A DNA stretch of 64,000 nucleotides from Actimicrobium antarcticum. GTDB taxonomy: Bacteria; Pseudomonadota; Gammaproteobacteria; Burkholderiales; Burkholderiaceae_D. Under the pieces are notes generated by a model, which had not been told where the DNA came from, searched no databases, and worked only from the letters and a program-made list of their open reading frames with translations. This document shows positions 33,631-41,112 of the stretch, piece by piece; the first letter of the stretch is position 1, and every line of letters begins with the position of its first letter. A program made the translations under genes and the position numbers. The stretch spans positions 206,831 through 270,830 of the forward strand of contig NZ_BAAAZE010000013.1 in assembly GCF_039536745.1 (NCBI RefSeq), written 5' to 3'.

Positions 33631-35643
33631 ATGTCCTATCAAGTTCTTGCCCGAAAATATCGCCCCCGCAGCTTCGATACGCTGGTCGGGCAAGAGCACG
33701 TGGTGCGCGCACTGACGCATGCGCTCGACACGCAGCGACTGCACCACGCCTACCTGTTCACGGGCACCCGGGGCGTCGGCAAGACCACCTTGTCGCGCAT
33801 CCTGGCCAAGTCCTTCAATTGCATCGGCGCCGATGGGAACGGCGGCATTACCTCGACACCATGCGGTGTCTGCGATGCATGTACCGCCATTGATGCCGGT
33901 CGCTTCGTTGATTACATCGAACTGGACGCAGCCTCCAATCGCGGCGTCGAAGAAATGGCGCAACTGCTGGAACAGGCGGTCTACGCACCATCGAATGCGC
34001 GCTTCAAGGTCTACATGATCGATGAAGTCCACATGCTCACCAACCACGCCTTCAACGCCATGCTGAAGACGCTGGAAGAACCTCCCGAACACGTCAAGTT
34101 CATCCTCGCCACCACCGATCCGCAAAAAATTCCGGTCACGGTGCTGTCGCGCTGCCTGCAATTCAACCTCAAGCAAATGCCGCCCGGGCATATCGTCGCG
34201 CATCTCGACGACATACTCGGCCAGGAAGGCATTGCCTTCGAAACCCCGGCGCTGCGCTTGCTGGCGCAAGGTGCGCATGGCTCGATGCGCGACGCGCTGT
34301 CGCTGACCGATCAGGCGATTGCGTATGCCGCCGGCACCGTCACGCTGGATGCAGTGCAAGGCATGCTCGGTGCGCTCGACCAGTCGTATCTGGTGCGCCT
34401 GCTGGATGCATTGGCCGTTCAGGACGGTGCCGGTCTGCTCGCCATCGCCGATGAAATGGCCGCGCGCAGCCTGTCGTACAACGGTGCCCTGCGGGATCTT
34501 GGCAGTCTGCTGCACCGGATCGCGCTGGCGCAGTCGGTGCCGGCGGCAGTCCCCGAGGACTTGCCGGAACGCGCGGATATTTTGCGTCTGGCGGGACTTT
34601 TCGATACCGAAGAAGTGCAGTTGTTTTATCAGATCGCCGTACATGGGCGGAATGAACTCGGCCTCGCGCCGGATGAGTACGCGGGATTCTCGATGACGCT
34701 GCTGCGCATGCTGGCGTTCCGGCCAGCGGCACTGGGGGCTGTGTCGACCGCTGTGTCGACAATCCCGGCTGTGGCGAAACCGGTCGCAGCAGTGGCGACA
34801 CCCGGAGCACCCGCAGCACGTCTGGCCGCAGCACCAGCACAGGCAGTCGCCAGCAGCGTGCCGCTAGCCCGTCCTGCCGGTGCGATCAGTCCGGCACGGG
34901 CCGCGCTCGAAGCCGCGCGCGGGATGACGCGGCCCAACGGTGGTGTGCCGAATCCGTCGACGGCGCGGCAACCGGAAGCCCGGCCGGAACCGAAGCCGGT
35001 ATCCAGACCGGAACCCAAGCCGGTCGCGCGGCCAGCGCAGCAAGCACAGCAGGCACCTGCGCCATGGGACGACAACATGCCACCCATGGGAGAATTTCCC
35101 GATGCGGCTGACAGCGATCCGGCGCCTGCTCAAAAAAAAACTGAATCGCATCTCGTAGCCCAGACAGCAGCGCCCATTCCGGTGGTCAGCGCGCCGCGGG
35201 CTGCGCGAGGTGCAGTGGTCGCGCCGCTTGCACCCATGATCCTGATCCCGGTAGCCGAACTGAACTGGGACGGCGACTGGCCGCAACTGGCCGCGCAACT
35301 GGCCGTACGCGGCGTGGTCCAGCAGCTGGCATTGCAAGCCGAACTGGTCCGCTGCGACACCACCGACGGCATCGTCCTGCACCTGCGCGTACCGCTCGAA
35401 ACGCTGGCCTCGCCGGCCAATACCGACAAGCTGGCCACCGCGCTGCAGGCCCATTTCGACCAACCGCTGCGTGTCACAACCGAACTCGGTATCGCGCGTC
35501 ACACCGCGAATGCCAACGCCGAAGCCGAGCGCGCAGCGCGCCAGCAACTGGCCGAAGAACAAATCCAGACCGACCCGTTCGTGCTGTCGATGATGCGTGA
35601 ATTTGGCGCCACCATCGTGCCCGGCTCGATCAAACCACACTGA
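33631..35643 (+). CDS. dnaX: DNA polymerase III subunits gamma and tau
   Basis: A 670-residue clamp-loader ATPase. Domains I-III cover about 1-370: YQVLARKYRPRSFDTLVGQE, Walker A GTRGVGKTTLS, a zinc module with CGVCDAC, Walker B-like YMIDEVHML and the sensor 1 ATTDPQKIP region. A long Pro/Ala/Glu/Lys linker follows (about 375-530), with a repeated RPEPKPV motif. The C-terminal domain binds the polymerase alpha subunit in tau. Inside the linker an A9 run (35132-35140) can yield a short gamma form. No clear Shine-Dalgarno sequence precedes ATG 33631. Confidence 0.96.
   Translation: MSYQVLARKYRPRSFDTLVGQEHVVRALTHALDTQRLHHAYLFTGTRGVGKTTLSRILAKSFNCIGADGNGGITSTPCGVCDACTAIDAGRFVDYIELDAASNRGVEEMAQLLEQAVYAPSNARFKVYMIDEVHMLTNHAFNAMLKTLEEPPEHVKFILATTDPQKIPVTVLSRCLQFNLKQMPPGHIVAHLDDILGQEGIAFETPALRLLAQGAHGSMRDALSLTDQAIAYAAGTVTLDAVQGMLGALDQSYLVRLLDALAVQDGAGLLAIADEMAARSLSYNGALRDLGSLLHRIALAQSVPAAVPEDLPERADILRLAGLFDTEEVQLFYQIAVHGRNELGLAPDEYAGFSMTLLRMLAFRPAALGAVSTAVSTIPAVAKPVAAVATPGAPAARLAAAPAQAVASSVPLARPAGAISPARAALEAARGMTRPNGGVPNPSTARQPEARPEPKPVSRPEPKPVARPAQQAQQAPAPWDDNMPPMGEFPDAADSDPAPAQKKTESHLVAQTAAPIPVVSAPRAARGAVVAPLAPMILIPVAELNWDGDWPQLAAQLAVRGVVQQLALQAELVRCDTTDGIVLHLRVPLETLASPANTDKLATALQAHFDQPLRVTTELGIARHTANANAEAERAARQQLAEEQIQTDPFVLSMMREFGATIVPGSIKPH
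35132..35140 (+). other. A9 slippery run in dnaX (probable gamma-forming site)
   Basis: Nine A in codons 501-504 (CAA AAA AAA ACT). One extra A, or a -1 shift, gives AAC then TGA, ending the protein at about residue 504. One A fewer gives a TAG at 35156-35158, five codons on. Either product keeps the ATPase domains and loses the tau C-terminus. Confidence 0.6.
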
Positions 35644-35673
35644 CCCTTTTCACGAACCCACAGGAGCAACACC

Positions 35674-36000
35674 ATGATGAAGAACCAACTGGCTGGCATG
35701 ATGAAAAAAGTCCAGACCATGCAGGACGACATGAAAAAAATGCAGGACGAACTGGCTCTGGTCAACGTCGAAGGCGAGTCCGGCGCAGGTCTGGTGAAAG
35801 TCACCATGAGCTGCAAGAACGACGTCAAGCGCGTCGTCATTGATCCGTCGCTGCTGGCCGATGACAAGGACATGCTGGAAGATCTGGTTGCCGCCGCGTT
35901 CAACGACGCCGTGCGCAAGGCCGAAGCCCTGACCCAGGAAAAAATGGCGGGCGTGACGGCGGGCATGCCGATTCCTCCCGGCTTCAAGATGCCGTTCTAA
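35674..36000 (+). CDS. ybaB: YbaB/EbfC family nucleoid-associated protein
   Basis: A 108-residue DNA-binding protein of the YbaB/EbfC family. The N-terminal helix has MMKKVQTMQDDMKKMQDELA, the strands include VTMSCKNDVKRVVIDPSLL, and the C-terminus ends MPIPPGFKMPF as in most members. AGGAG precedes the ATG. It sits between dnaX and recR, the standard arrangement. Confidence 0.95.
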   Translation: MMKNQLAGMMKKVQTMQDDMKKMQDELALVNVEGESGAGLVKVTMSCKNDVKRVVIDPSLLADDKDMLEDLVAAAFNDAVRKAEALTQEKMAGVTAGMPIPPGFKMPF

Positions 36001-36018
36001 TTCAGTCGAACCAGATCG

Positions 36019-36615
36019 ATGAAGACGCCTTCGAGTCTCGATTTCCTGACCGAGACATTGCGCCGCCTGCCCGGCGTCGGCCCCAAGTCGGCGCAGCGGA
36101 TTGCCTATCACCTGATGCAGCATGACCGCGATGGTGCGGCCTTGCTCGGGCGCGCACTGACGCAGGCGGTCGAGCGGGTCCGGCACTGCAACCTGTGCAA
36201 TACCTTCACCGAAAATCCGGTCTGCGAAACCTGCCTCGATAGCGAGCGCGATCCGACCCTGCTGTGTGTGGTCGAAACGCCCGGCGATCAGCTGATGATC
36301 GAGCAGACCCTGACCTACAAGGGTTTGTACTTCGTGCTGATGGGGCGCTTGTCGCCACTCGATGGCATCGGCCCGAAAGACATTCATCTCGACAAGCTGA
36401 TCCTGCGCGCCGGCGATGGCGTCGTCACCGAAGTGGTGTTGGCGACCAACTTCACGAATGAAGGCGAAGCAACTGCCCATTACATTTCCGAAACCATGAA
36501 AGCGCGCGGCCTGAAAGTCAGTCGGCTCGCGCGTGGCGTTCCGGTCGGTGGCGAGCTCGAATATGTCGACGCCGGCACCATCGCGCGCGCGATGCTGGAC
36601 CGGCGGGCAACATGA
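36019..36615 (+). CDS. recR: Recombination mediator protein RecR
   Basis: A 198-residue RecFOR-pathway protein. Helix-hairpin-helix LRRLPGVGPKSAQRIAYHLM, a C4 zinc finger CNLC-x8-CETC near residue 60, and a TOPRIM domain with VVETPGDQLMIEQT and the late RLARGVPVGGELEYVD are all present. Its stop overlaps the next start by ATGA. Confidence 0.97.
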   Translation: MKTPSSLDFLTETLRRLPGVGPKSAQRIAYHLMQHDRDGAALLGRALTQAVERVRHCNLCNTFTENPVCETCLDSERDPTLLCVVETPGDQLMIEQTLTYKGLYFVLMGRLSPLDGIGPKDIHLDKLILRAGDGVVTEVVLATNFTNEGEATAHYISETMKARGLKVSRLARGVPVGGELEYVDAGTIARAMLDRRAT

Positions 36616-37853
36616 CGGACACCGCAAAAGGTCCGCTGGCCGGCATCAAGGTGCTGGAACTTGGTACTCTGATTGCCGGCCCGTTTTGTGCGCGGATGCT
36701 GGCCGAATTCGGTGCCGACGTGATCAAGATTGAATCGCCCGATGGCGGTGACCCGATCCGCCAGTGGCGGGTGCTAAAAGATGGCACCTCGCTCTGGTGG
36801 TCGGTGCAGGCGCGTAACAAGAAAAGCCTGACGCTGAACCTGAAGGACAAGAGGGCGCAAGACATTGCGCGCCGGCTGGCACTGGACGCCGACATCATCA
36901 TCGAGAACTACCGTCCCGGCGTGCTCGAAAAATGGCAGCTTGGCTACGACCAGCTCAAAGCGCTCAACCCCGCCACGATCATGGTGCGCCTGTCCGGTTA
37001 CGGCCAGACCGGACCGATGAAAGACCTGCCGGGTTTCGGGGCCATCGGCGAATCGATGGGTGGCCTGCGCTACGTCTCGGGTCACGCCGACCGGCCGCCG
37101 GTGCGGGTCGGGATTTCGATCGGCGACTCGGTCGCGGCCATGCATGGTGTCATCGGCGCGATGATGGCGCTGCGCCATCGCGATGTCAGCGGTGGTCGCT
37201 GGAATGGCAAGCAGGGCGACGACTGCATCGCCGGGCAGGGCCAGATGGTCGACGTGGCGCTGTATGAGTCGGTATTCAACCTGATGGAATCGCTGGTGCC
37301 TGAATTCGACCATGCGGGCGTCGTCCGGGAGCGCACCGGTGGTGCCTTGCCGGGCATCGTGCCATCGAACACCTACACCACCGGCGATGGAGAAAACATC
37401 GTCATCGCCGGCAACGGCGACGCCATTTTCAAGCGCCTGATGCTGGCCATCGACCGTGCCGACCTGGCCGCCGATCCGCAGCTCGTGCGCAATGATGGCC
37501 GGGTGCCGCGCACTGCCGAGATCGATGGCGCGATCCAGGCCTGGTGCGCGACACAGACGATCGATTCGGCGCTGGCGGTGTTGCAGGGCGCGGATGTCCC
37601 GGTCGGCAAGATTTATTCGGTACGCAACATGATGCGCGACCCGCAGTTCCTGGCGCGCCAGATGTTCGAACAACATGCATTCGCCGACGGCACGCCGGTC
37701 AAGCTGCCGGCGATTTCACCGAAGCTGTCGGCTACGCCCGGTGTCACCCGCTGGCTCGGGCCGGCATTGGGTGCGCACAATGACGAAGTCCTGCAGCAGC
37801 TGGGCTATGACGACGCAGCGATCGCGCAATTGCGCACTGACGGGGTAATTTGA
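36612..37853 (+). CDS. CaiB/BaiF family CoA-transferase
   Basis: A 413-residue class III CoA-transferase that moves CoA between acyl groups through a mixed anhydride on a conserved Asp. Family features: LAGIKVLELGTLIAGPFCAR, LAEFGADVIKIESPDGGD, NYRPGVLEKWQLGYD, YGQTGPMKDLPGF and the late YSVRNMMRDPQFLAR. The substrate (succinyl-, formyl- or other CoA) cannot be read from sequence. It overlaps recR by ATGA, although the functions are unrelated. Confidence 0.92.
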   Translation: MTDTAKGPLAGIKVLELGTLIAGPFCARMLAEFGADVIKIESPDGGDPIRQWRVLKDGTSLWWSVQARNKKSLTLNLKDKRAQDIARRLALDADIIIENYRPGVLEKWQLGYDQLKALNPATIMVRLSGYGQTGPMKDLPGFGAIGESMGGLRYVSGHADRPPVRVGISIGDSVAAMHGVIGAMMALRHRDVSGGRWNGKQGDDCIAGQGQMVDVALYESVFNLMESLVPEFDHAGVVRERTGGALPGIVPSNTYTTGDGENIVIAGNGDAIFKRLMLAIDRADLAADPQLVRNDGRVPRTAEIDGAIQAWCATQTIDSALAVLQGADVPVGKIYSVRNMMRDPQFLARQMFEQHAFADGTPVKLPAISPKLSATPGVTRWLGPALGAHNDEVLQQLGYDDAAIAQLRTDGVI

Positions 37854-37869
37854 TGATACGGAACACACC

Positions 37870-38001
37870 ATGAACAAGAATTTCTGGAAGCAGTTTGCGA
37901 TCGCGCTGGCGTTGTTTTTGGCGGGCTACTTTACGTTCAACAGTAAATTTCTTACCGACAAACTGTCCGGTGTTGCCGAGAGCACTGTCACGCGCAGTTG
38001 A
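37870..38001 (+). CDS. Small membrane protein, 43 residues
   Basis: A short frame with one hydrophobic helix: MNKNFWKQFAIALALFLAGY, then a polar tail with FNSKFLTDKLSGVAEST. It starts 16 nt after the CoA-transferase stop in the same direction. The charge pattern suits a single-pass inner-membrane protein with the tail in the periplasm. No family was recognised, and the ribosome binding site is weak. Confidence 0.5.
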   Translation: MNKNFWKQFAIALALFLAGYFTFNSKFLTDKLSGVAESTVTRS

Positions 38002-38154
38002 TCCCGGTTATCGGGTTGCCGGCTGCGGTTTGCAGCTGCTGTGCATGGTCCGTATGCCATTCCGAAATCTGATCTAGACTGTCTCCTGGCCCTTGTCGGT
38101 TCGACAGGTCGGTCACTCCCATGTCAACATAGCAGCACTGCAAAAGGAAAAAAC

Positions 38155-38595
38155 ATGAAACAGAATCAGCACCGACTTACAGCGCTTGCCGCACTCACCT
38201 TCACTGTTCTGCTCGCTGCAGGTTGCAGCAGCATGGGCGGCATGTCACCCGGCGGCAGCGCCAAACTCAGCGGCAGCCAGGAAGTGCCACCCGTGATGAC
38301 CGCTGCGTCCGGCAACGCGTCCATCATGGTGGCGGCTGACAAATCGGTCACTGGTACCGTGACCACGACCGGCATCGACAGCAAGGCTGCGCACATCCAT
38401 CAGGCGGCATCGGGTGTCAATGGTCCGGTGATCGTGGGCCTGACCAAAAATGCAGACGGTTCCTTCTCCGTGCCTGCCGGCGCGAAACTCACCGATGAAC
38501 AATATGCGAGCTACCAGGCTGGCAACATGTACGTCAACGTGCATTCGGCCGCGCATCCGGGTGGCGAAATTCGGGTGCAGTTGAACTCGAAGTAA
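38155..38595 (+). CDS. CHRD-domain lipoprotein
   Basis: A 146-residue exported lipoprotein. The signal ends in a lipobox LLAAGC (Cys near residue 23). The mature part is a single CHRD domain with LSGSQEVPPVMTAASGNA, the middle AAHIHQAASGVNGPVIVGL and the terminal YVNVHSAAHPGGEIRVQL. CHRD domains occur in chordin and many bacterial envelope proteins; their bacterial role is not settled. AAAGGA precedes the ATG. Confidence 0.9.
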   Translation: MKQNQHRLTALAALTFTVLLAAGCSSMGGMSPGGSAKLSGSQEVPPVMTAASGNASIMVAADKSVTGTVTTTGIDSKAAHIHQAASGVNGPVIVGLTKNADGSFSVPAGAKLTDEQYASYQAGNMYVNVHSAAHPGGEIRVQLNSK

Positions 38596-38644
38596 GCCGA
38601 TCGACGGGACGCGTTCCCGAAAATCGTTACCTGACTGAACCCGC

Positions 38645-38667
38645 TTGTGCGCGATTCGATCGCGCAC
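38645..38667. repeat. Perfect 10-bp inverted repeat upstream of DUF2805 gene
   Basis: TGTGCGCGAT, spacer TCG, ATCGCGCACA. It lies 23 nt before the next ATG and 50 nt after the CHRD stop. There is no T-tract, so an operator is as likely as a terminator. Confidence 0.6.
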
Positions 38668-38690
38668 AATGCATTTGAAGGACCGCCGCA

Positions 38691-38948
38691 ATGGCCGTGA
38701 CCACGCTCTCGCCGGAAGACATCGACCGCATCATCCAGATGGCGTGGGAAGATCGCACCGCATTCGACACCATCAAGACGCAGTTTGGCGTGGCCGAAGC
38801 CGAGGTCATCAAGCTCATGCGCAAGCACATGAAACGCTCCAGCTTCACGATGTGGCGCGCGCGTGTCACGGGACGCAAGACCAAGCATCTGGCGTTGCGC
38901 GGCGACGAAGTGACACGGTTTAAATCCAGCGACCAGAAAGGGTCATAG
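38691..38948 (+). CDS. DUF2805 (TIGR03643-like) small protein
   Basis: An 85-residue cytoplasmic protein with the family pattern LSPEDIDRIIQMAWEDRTAF, then IKTQFGVAEAEVIKLMRKHM and FTMWRARVTGRKTKH. The helix-turn-helix-like middle and basic end suggest nucleic acid binding, but no function is established. Confidence in the family comes from this conserved order. Confidence 0.85.
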   Translation: MAVTTLSPEDIDRIIQMAWEDRTAFDTIKTQFGVAEAEVIKLMRKHMKRSSFTMWRARVTGRKTKHLALRGDEVTRFKSSDQKGS

Positions 38949-39039
38949 GAACAGACAGTCGGCGGTGTTATGACCGCTGACGTTGTCCGGATTGCATGGC
39001 GTACGGCGTCCCGAACCGGTCTCGTCGCTTGCCGTTTTT

Positions 39040-40347
39040 CTAGCGTGGCACGACACCCACTTTGGCCGATCCACTGTCGTTCGATGCGACTACTTTTTTC
39101 GGCTTACCGACTTCCGCCAGCATCTTCTCCAGATTCGCCGAGCGCTCGATCGAGTTCGGATGCTGCTCATCGAGTTTGTCCATTTTCTGCATGTTCTGTA
39201 CAAACATCTCCAGCTGATTCGTGACCGCTGTTTCGACCGCTGGCGGTGCCAGGCTGGATTTAAAACCGCGAATGACCTGGGCCAGACGTTTTTTGTCCGG
39301 ATACATGCCATCGAGAAGACGTACCGCGCAAGCGTCGGCCTGCAGTTCCTGGGCTTTGGAAAACGTCACGAAGCGGGTCATCAAATCATTGGAATAAGCA
39401 ACGATCGCAGCCGGGTTTGCACTGGCGCCTTCGAGCAATTTGCGCATGCCGTCGACGCTGTCGATGCCATCGGTCAGGCGCGCCTGCGTCGCGCGGGTTT
39501 CGTGGCGCTGCAGTACGTGGGCCAGTTCGTGCGCCAGCGCAAACGCGGCAAGGTCGTCATTTTTTTTGTCGGTGACCAGGCTCTGGTCGAGATACAGAAA
39601 GCCGCCGGGCAAGGCTTTGGCATTGTGGCCGGCATTGCGCCGGACATAAATTTCGAAGTGGTAGGGTGTTTCTTCCTGAATCTGGGCCGCGATCTTTTTC
39701 AGGAGCGCATTGGCCTGGTCCGTCGGTTTTTTTCCGCTGGCACGCGCCGGGTCCATGATCGACGCCAGTTGCTCCTGATGCATGCGCTCGCCCAGTAGTC
39801 GCTCGGCTTCCATCGGTAGCCAGTTAAGATTCTTTCCAGCCATGCGCAGGGTGCTGCGCAGATCCTGTTTGGCGCCGCCAGCGATCGGCTGCAACGCATT
39901 GTTCAGCGCCAGTTTTGCTGCCAGCGTGAGCAGTGACGCCATATTGTCGGTCACGCCAAAGGGCTCGACCAGCGACTTGCATTCGGGATCGAATTCGGTG
40001 GCGGAGTTCGTGAACACCAGATCGATCGATTTGATCTTGAGCTTGCCGGATGGTGCATCAGCGCCGTCGCGGTTGAACATTTTTCCCAGTCCGCCAAAGA
40101 ATGATTTTTCTTTCCCCGGTTCCGCTGCTGCGCCGGGCGGTGATGCCGCATCGCCACTCGCGTCGCTTTTGCCAAAGAATGACTTGGCGCGATCGAGCAT
40201 GTTCGGGCCCGCGTCTGCAGGTGCGGCGGACGTCGGTGATTCGGGCGCGGACATGTCGGCGTCGCCTGCCTTTGCAACCTCCAGCGTACATAGCAGCGAC
40301 AGCAGCAACAGCGCGCTGGCCGATTTCTTCATACAGGATAATTTCAT
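39040..40347 (-). CDS. Periplasmic M48-type zinc metalloprotease
   Basis: A 435-residue exported protein. A signal peptide (about residues 1-27) is followed by a low-complexity Pro/Ala/Lys region (30-100). The peptidase domain has HELAH (273-277, zinc His and catalytic Glu) and the third ligand in the downstream QELQADA (Glu334). This matches the M48 family (BepA/LoiP-like), which degrades or checks misfolded envelope proteins. GGGAAG precedes the ATG. It is the last of three leftward genes after the CHASE2 and unknown periplasmic genes. Confidence 0.9.
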   Translation of the reverse strand: MKLSCMKKSASALLLLSLLCTLEVAKAGDADMSAPESPTSAAPADAGPNMLDRAKSFFGKSDASGDAASPPGAAAEPGKEKSFFGGLGKMFNRDGADAPSGKLKIKSIDLVFTNSATEFDPECKSLVEPFGVTDNMASLLTLAAKLALNNALQPIAGGAKQDLRSTLRMAGKNLNWLPMEAERLLGERMHQEQLASIMDPARASGKKPTDQANALLKKIAAQIQEETPYHFEIYVRRNAGHNAKALPGGFLYLDQSLVTDKKNDDLAAFALAHELAHVLQRHETRATQARLTDGIDSVDGMRKLLEGASANPAAIVAYSNDLMTRFVTFSKAQELQADACAVRLLDGMYPDKKRLAQVIRGFKSSLAPPAVETAVTNQLEMFVQNMQKMDKLDEQHPNSIERSANLEKMLAEVGKPKKVVASNDSGSAKVGVVPR

Positions 40348-40430
40348 CGTACTTCCCTGGTGATTACTGCATTGACTTTACTGCATTGACTTGCCGTCGC
40401 CTGCCGGTAGATCCGGATGGACTGTCTTGT

Positions 40431-41090
40431 TTAAAGGCTCACCAGACGCCGAATTTCGAGGAAGGTCAGATCGCGCTCGGAGAACAGATCGGCCTCGTCG
40501 TAAATCGCTGCCTTGTAGACCAGTCGGGTGACCGGGTCCACGGGCTCGGCTGCGAGATGCGCCAGCTTCTGCTCGAGATCCTTGCGGTCGGGCTCGGCCA
40601 TCAGCGTAAATTGCGCGCGGTATGCGGCGATGCGCGTCACCAGCGTCCAGCTCATGGTCTGGTCTGGCGTGTAGCGATCCACCGGAAAGTCGAATTGCGG
40701 CGGCGGGTTGCTGATGTTCAGTACCGGCTTGCCATCGACCTCGATACGCAGGCTGGCCAGGCCTTCGGCAGCGCTCTCGCTGAAGTCGAAATGCACCTGA
40801 CGTTTTTCGCCCGCGACGACGCCTTGCGGCAGGCTAGTCGGCGCTTCGGTATCGAGTCGGCGTCCGCCCAGTTTTTTGTTCGACAGCAGGCTGGCCCAGA
40901 CGGTCGAGAGCGACTTGGCATTCATGCCCGGCAATACCTTGCAGGGATTGGTAGCGCGCAAGGTTTTTGCAAGCGCCGCGACCTGCGGTGTCTTTTCGCT
41001 TTGCGGTAATGCCGGGATCTGGCAGTCCGACTGCGCATGCGCGGTCAGTGAAAGTAGCAGGCCACAGCTGGCAAATACAAGTCGCAACAT
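40431..41090 (-). CDS. Exported protein of unknown function
   Basis: A 219-residue protein with a Sec signal (MLRLVFASCGLLLSLTAHA). The mature part has two N-terminal cysteines (QSDCQIPAL and ATNPCKVLPGM) that could form a disulfide, a beta-rich middle with FDFSESAAEGLASLRIEVDG and a helical C-terminus. I start it at 41090 because AGGA lies 5 nt upstream; an ATG at 41102 is possible. It lies 22 nt after the CHASE2 gene and 83 nt before the protease gene, so the three probably form one operon. No family recognised. Confidence 0.75.
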   Translation of the reverse strand: MLRLVFASCGLLLSLTAHAQSDCQIPALPQSEKTPQVAALAKTLRATNPCKVLPGMNAKSLSTVWASLLSNKKLGGRRLDTEAPTSLPQGVVAGEKRQVHFDFSESAAEGLASLRIEVDGKPVLNISNPPPQFDFPVDRYTPDQTMSWTLVTRIAAYRAQFTLMAEPDRKDLEQKLAHLAAEPVDPVTRLVYKAAIYDEADLFSERDLTFLEIRRLVSL

Positions 41091-41112
41091 GGGGTTCCTC
41101 ATGGAGTGATGG

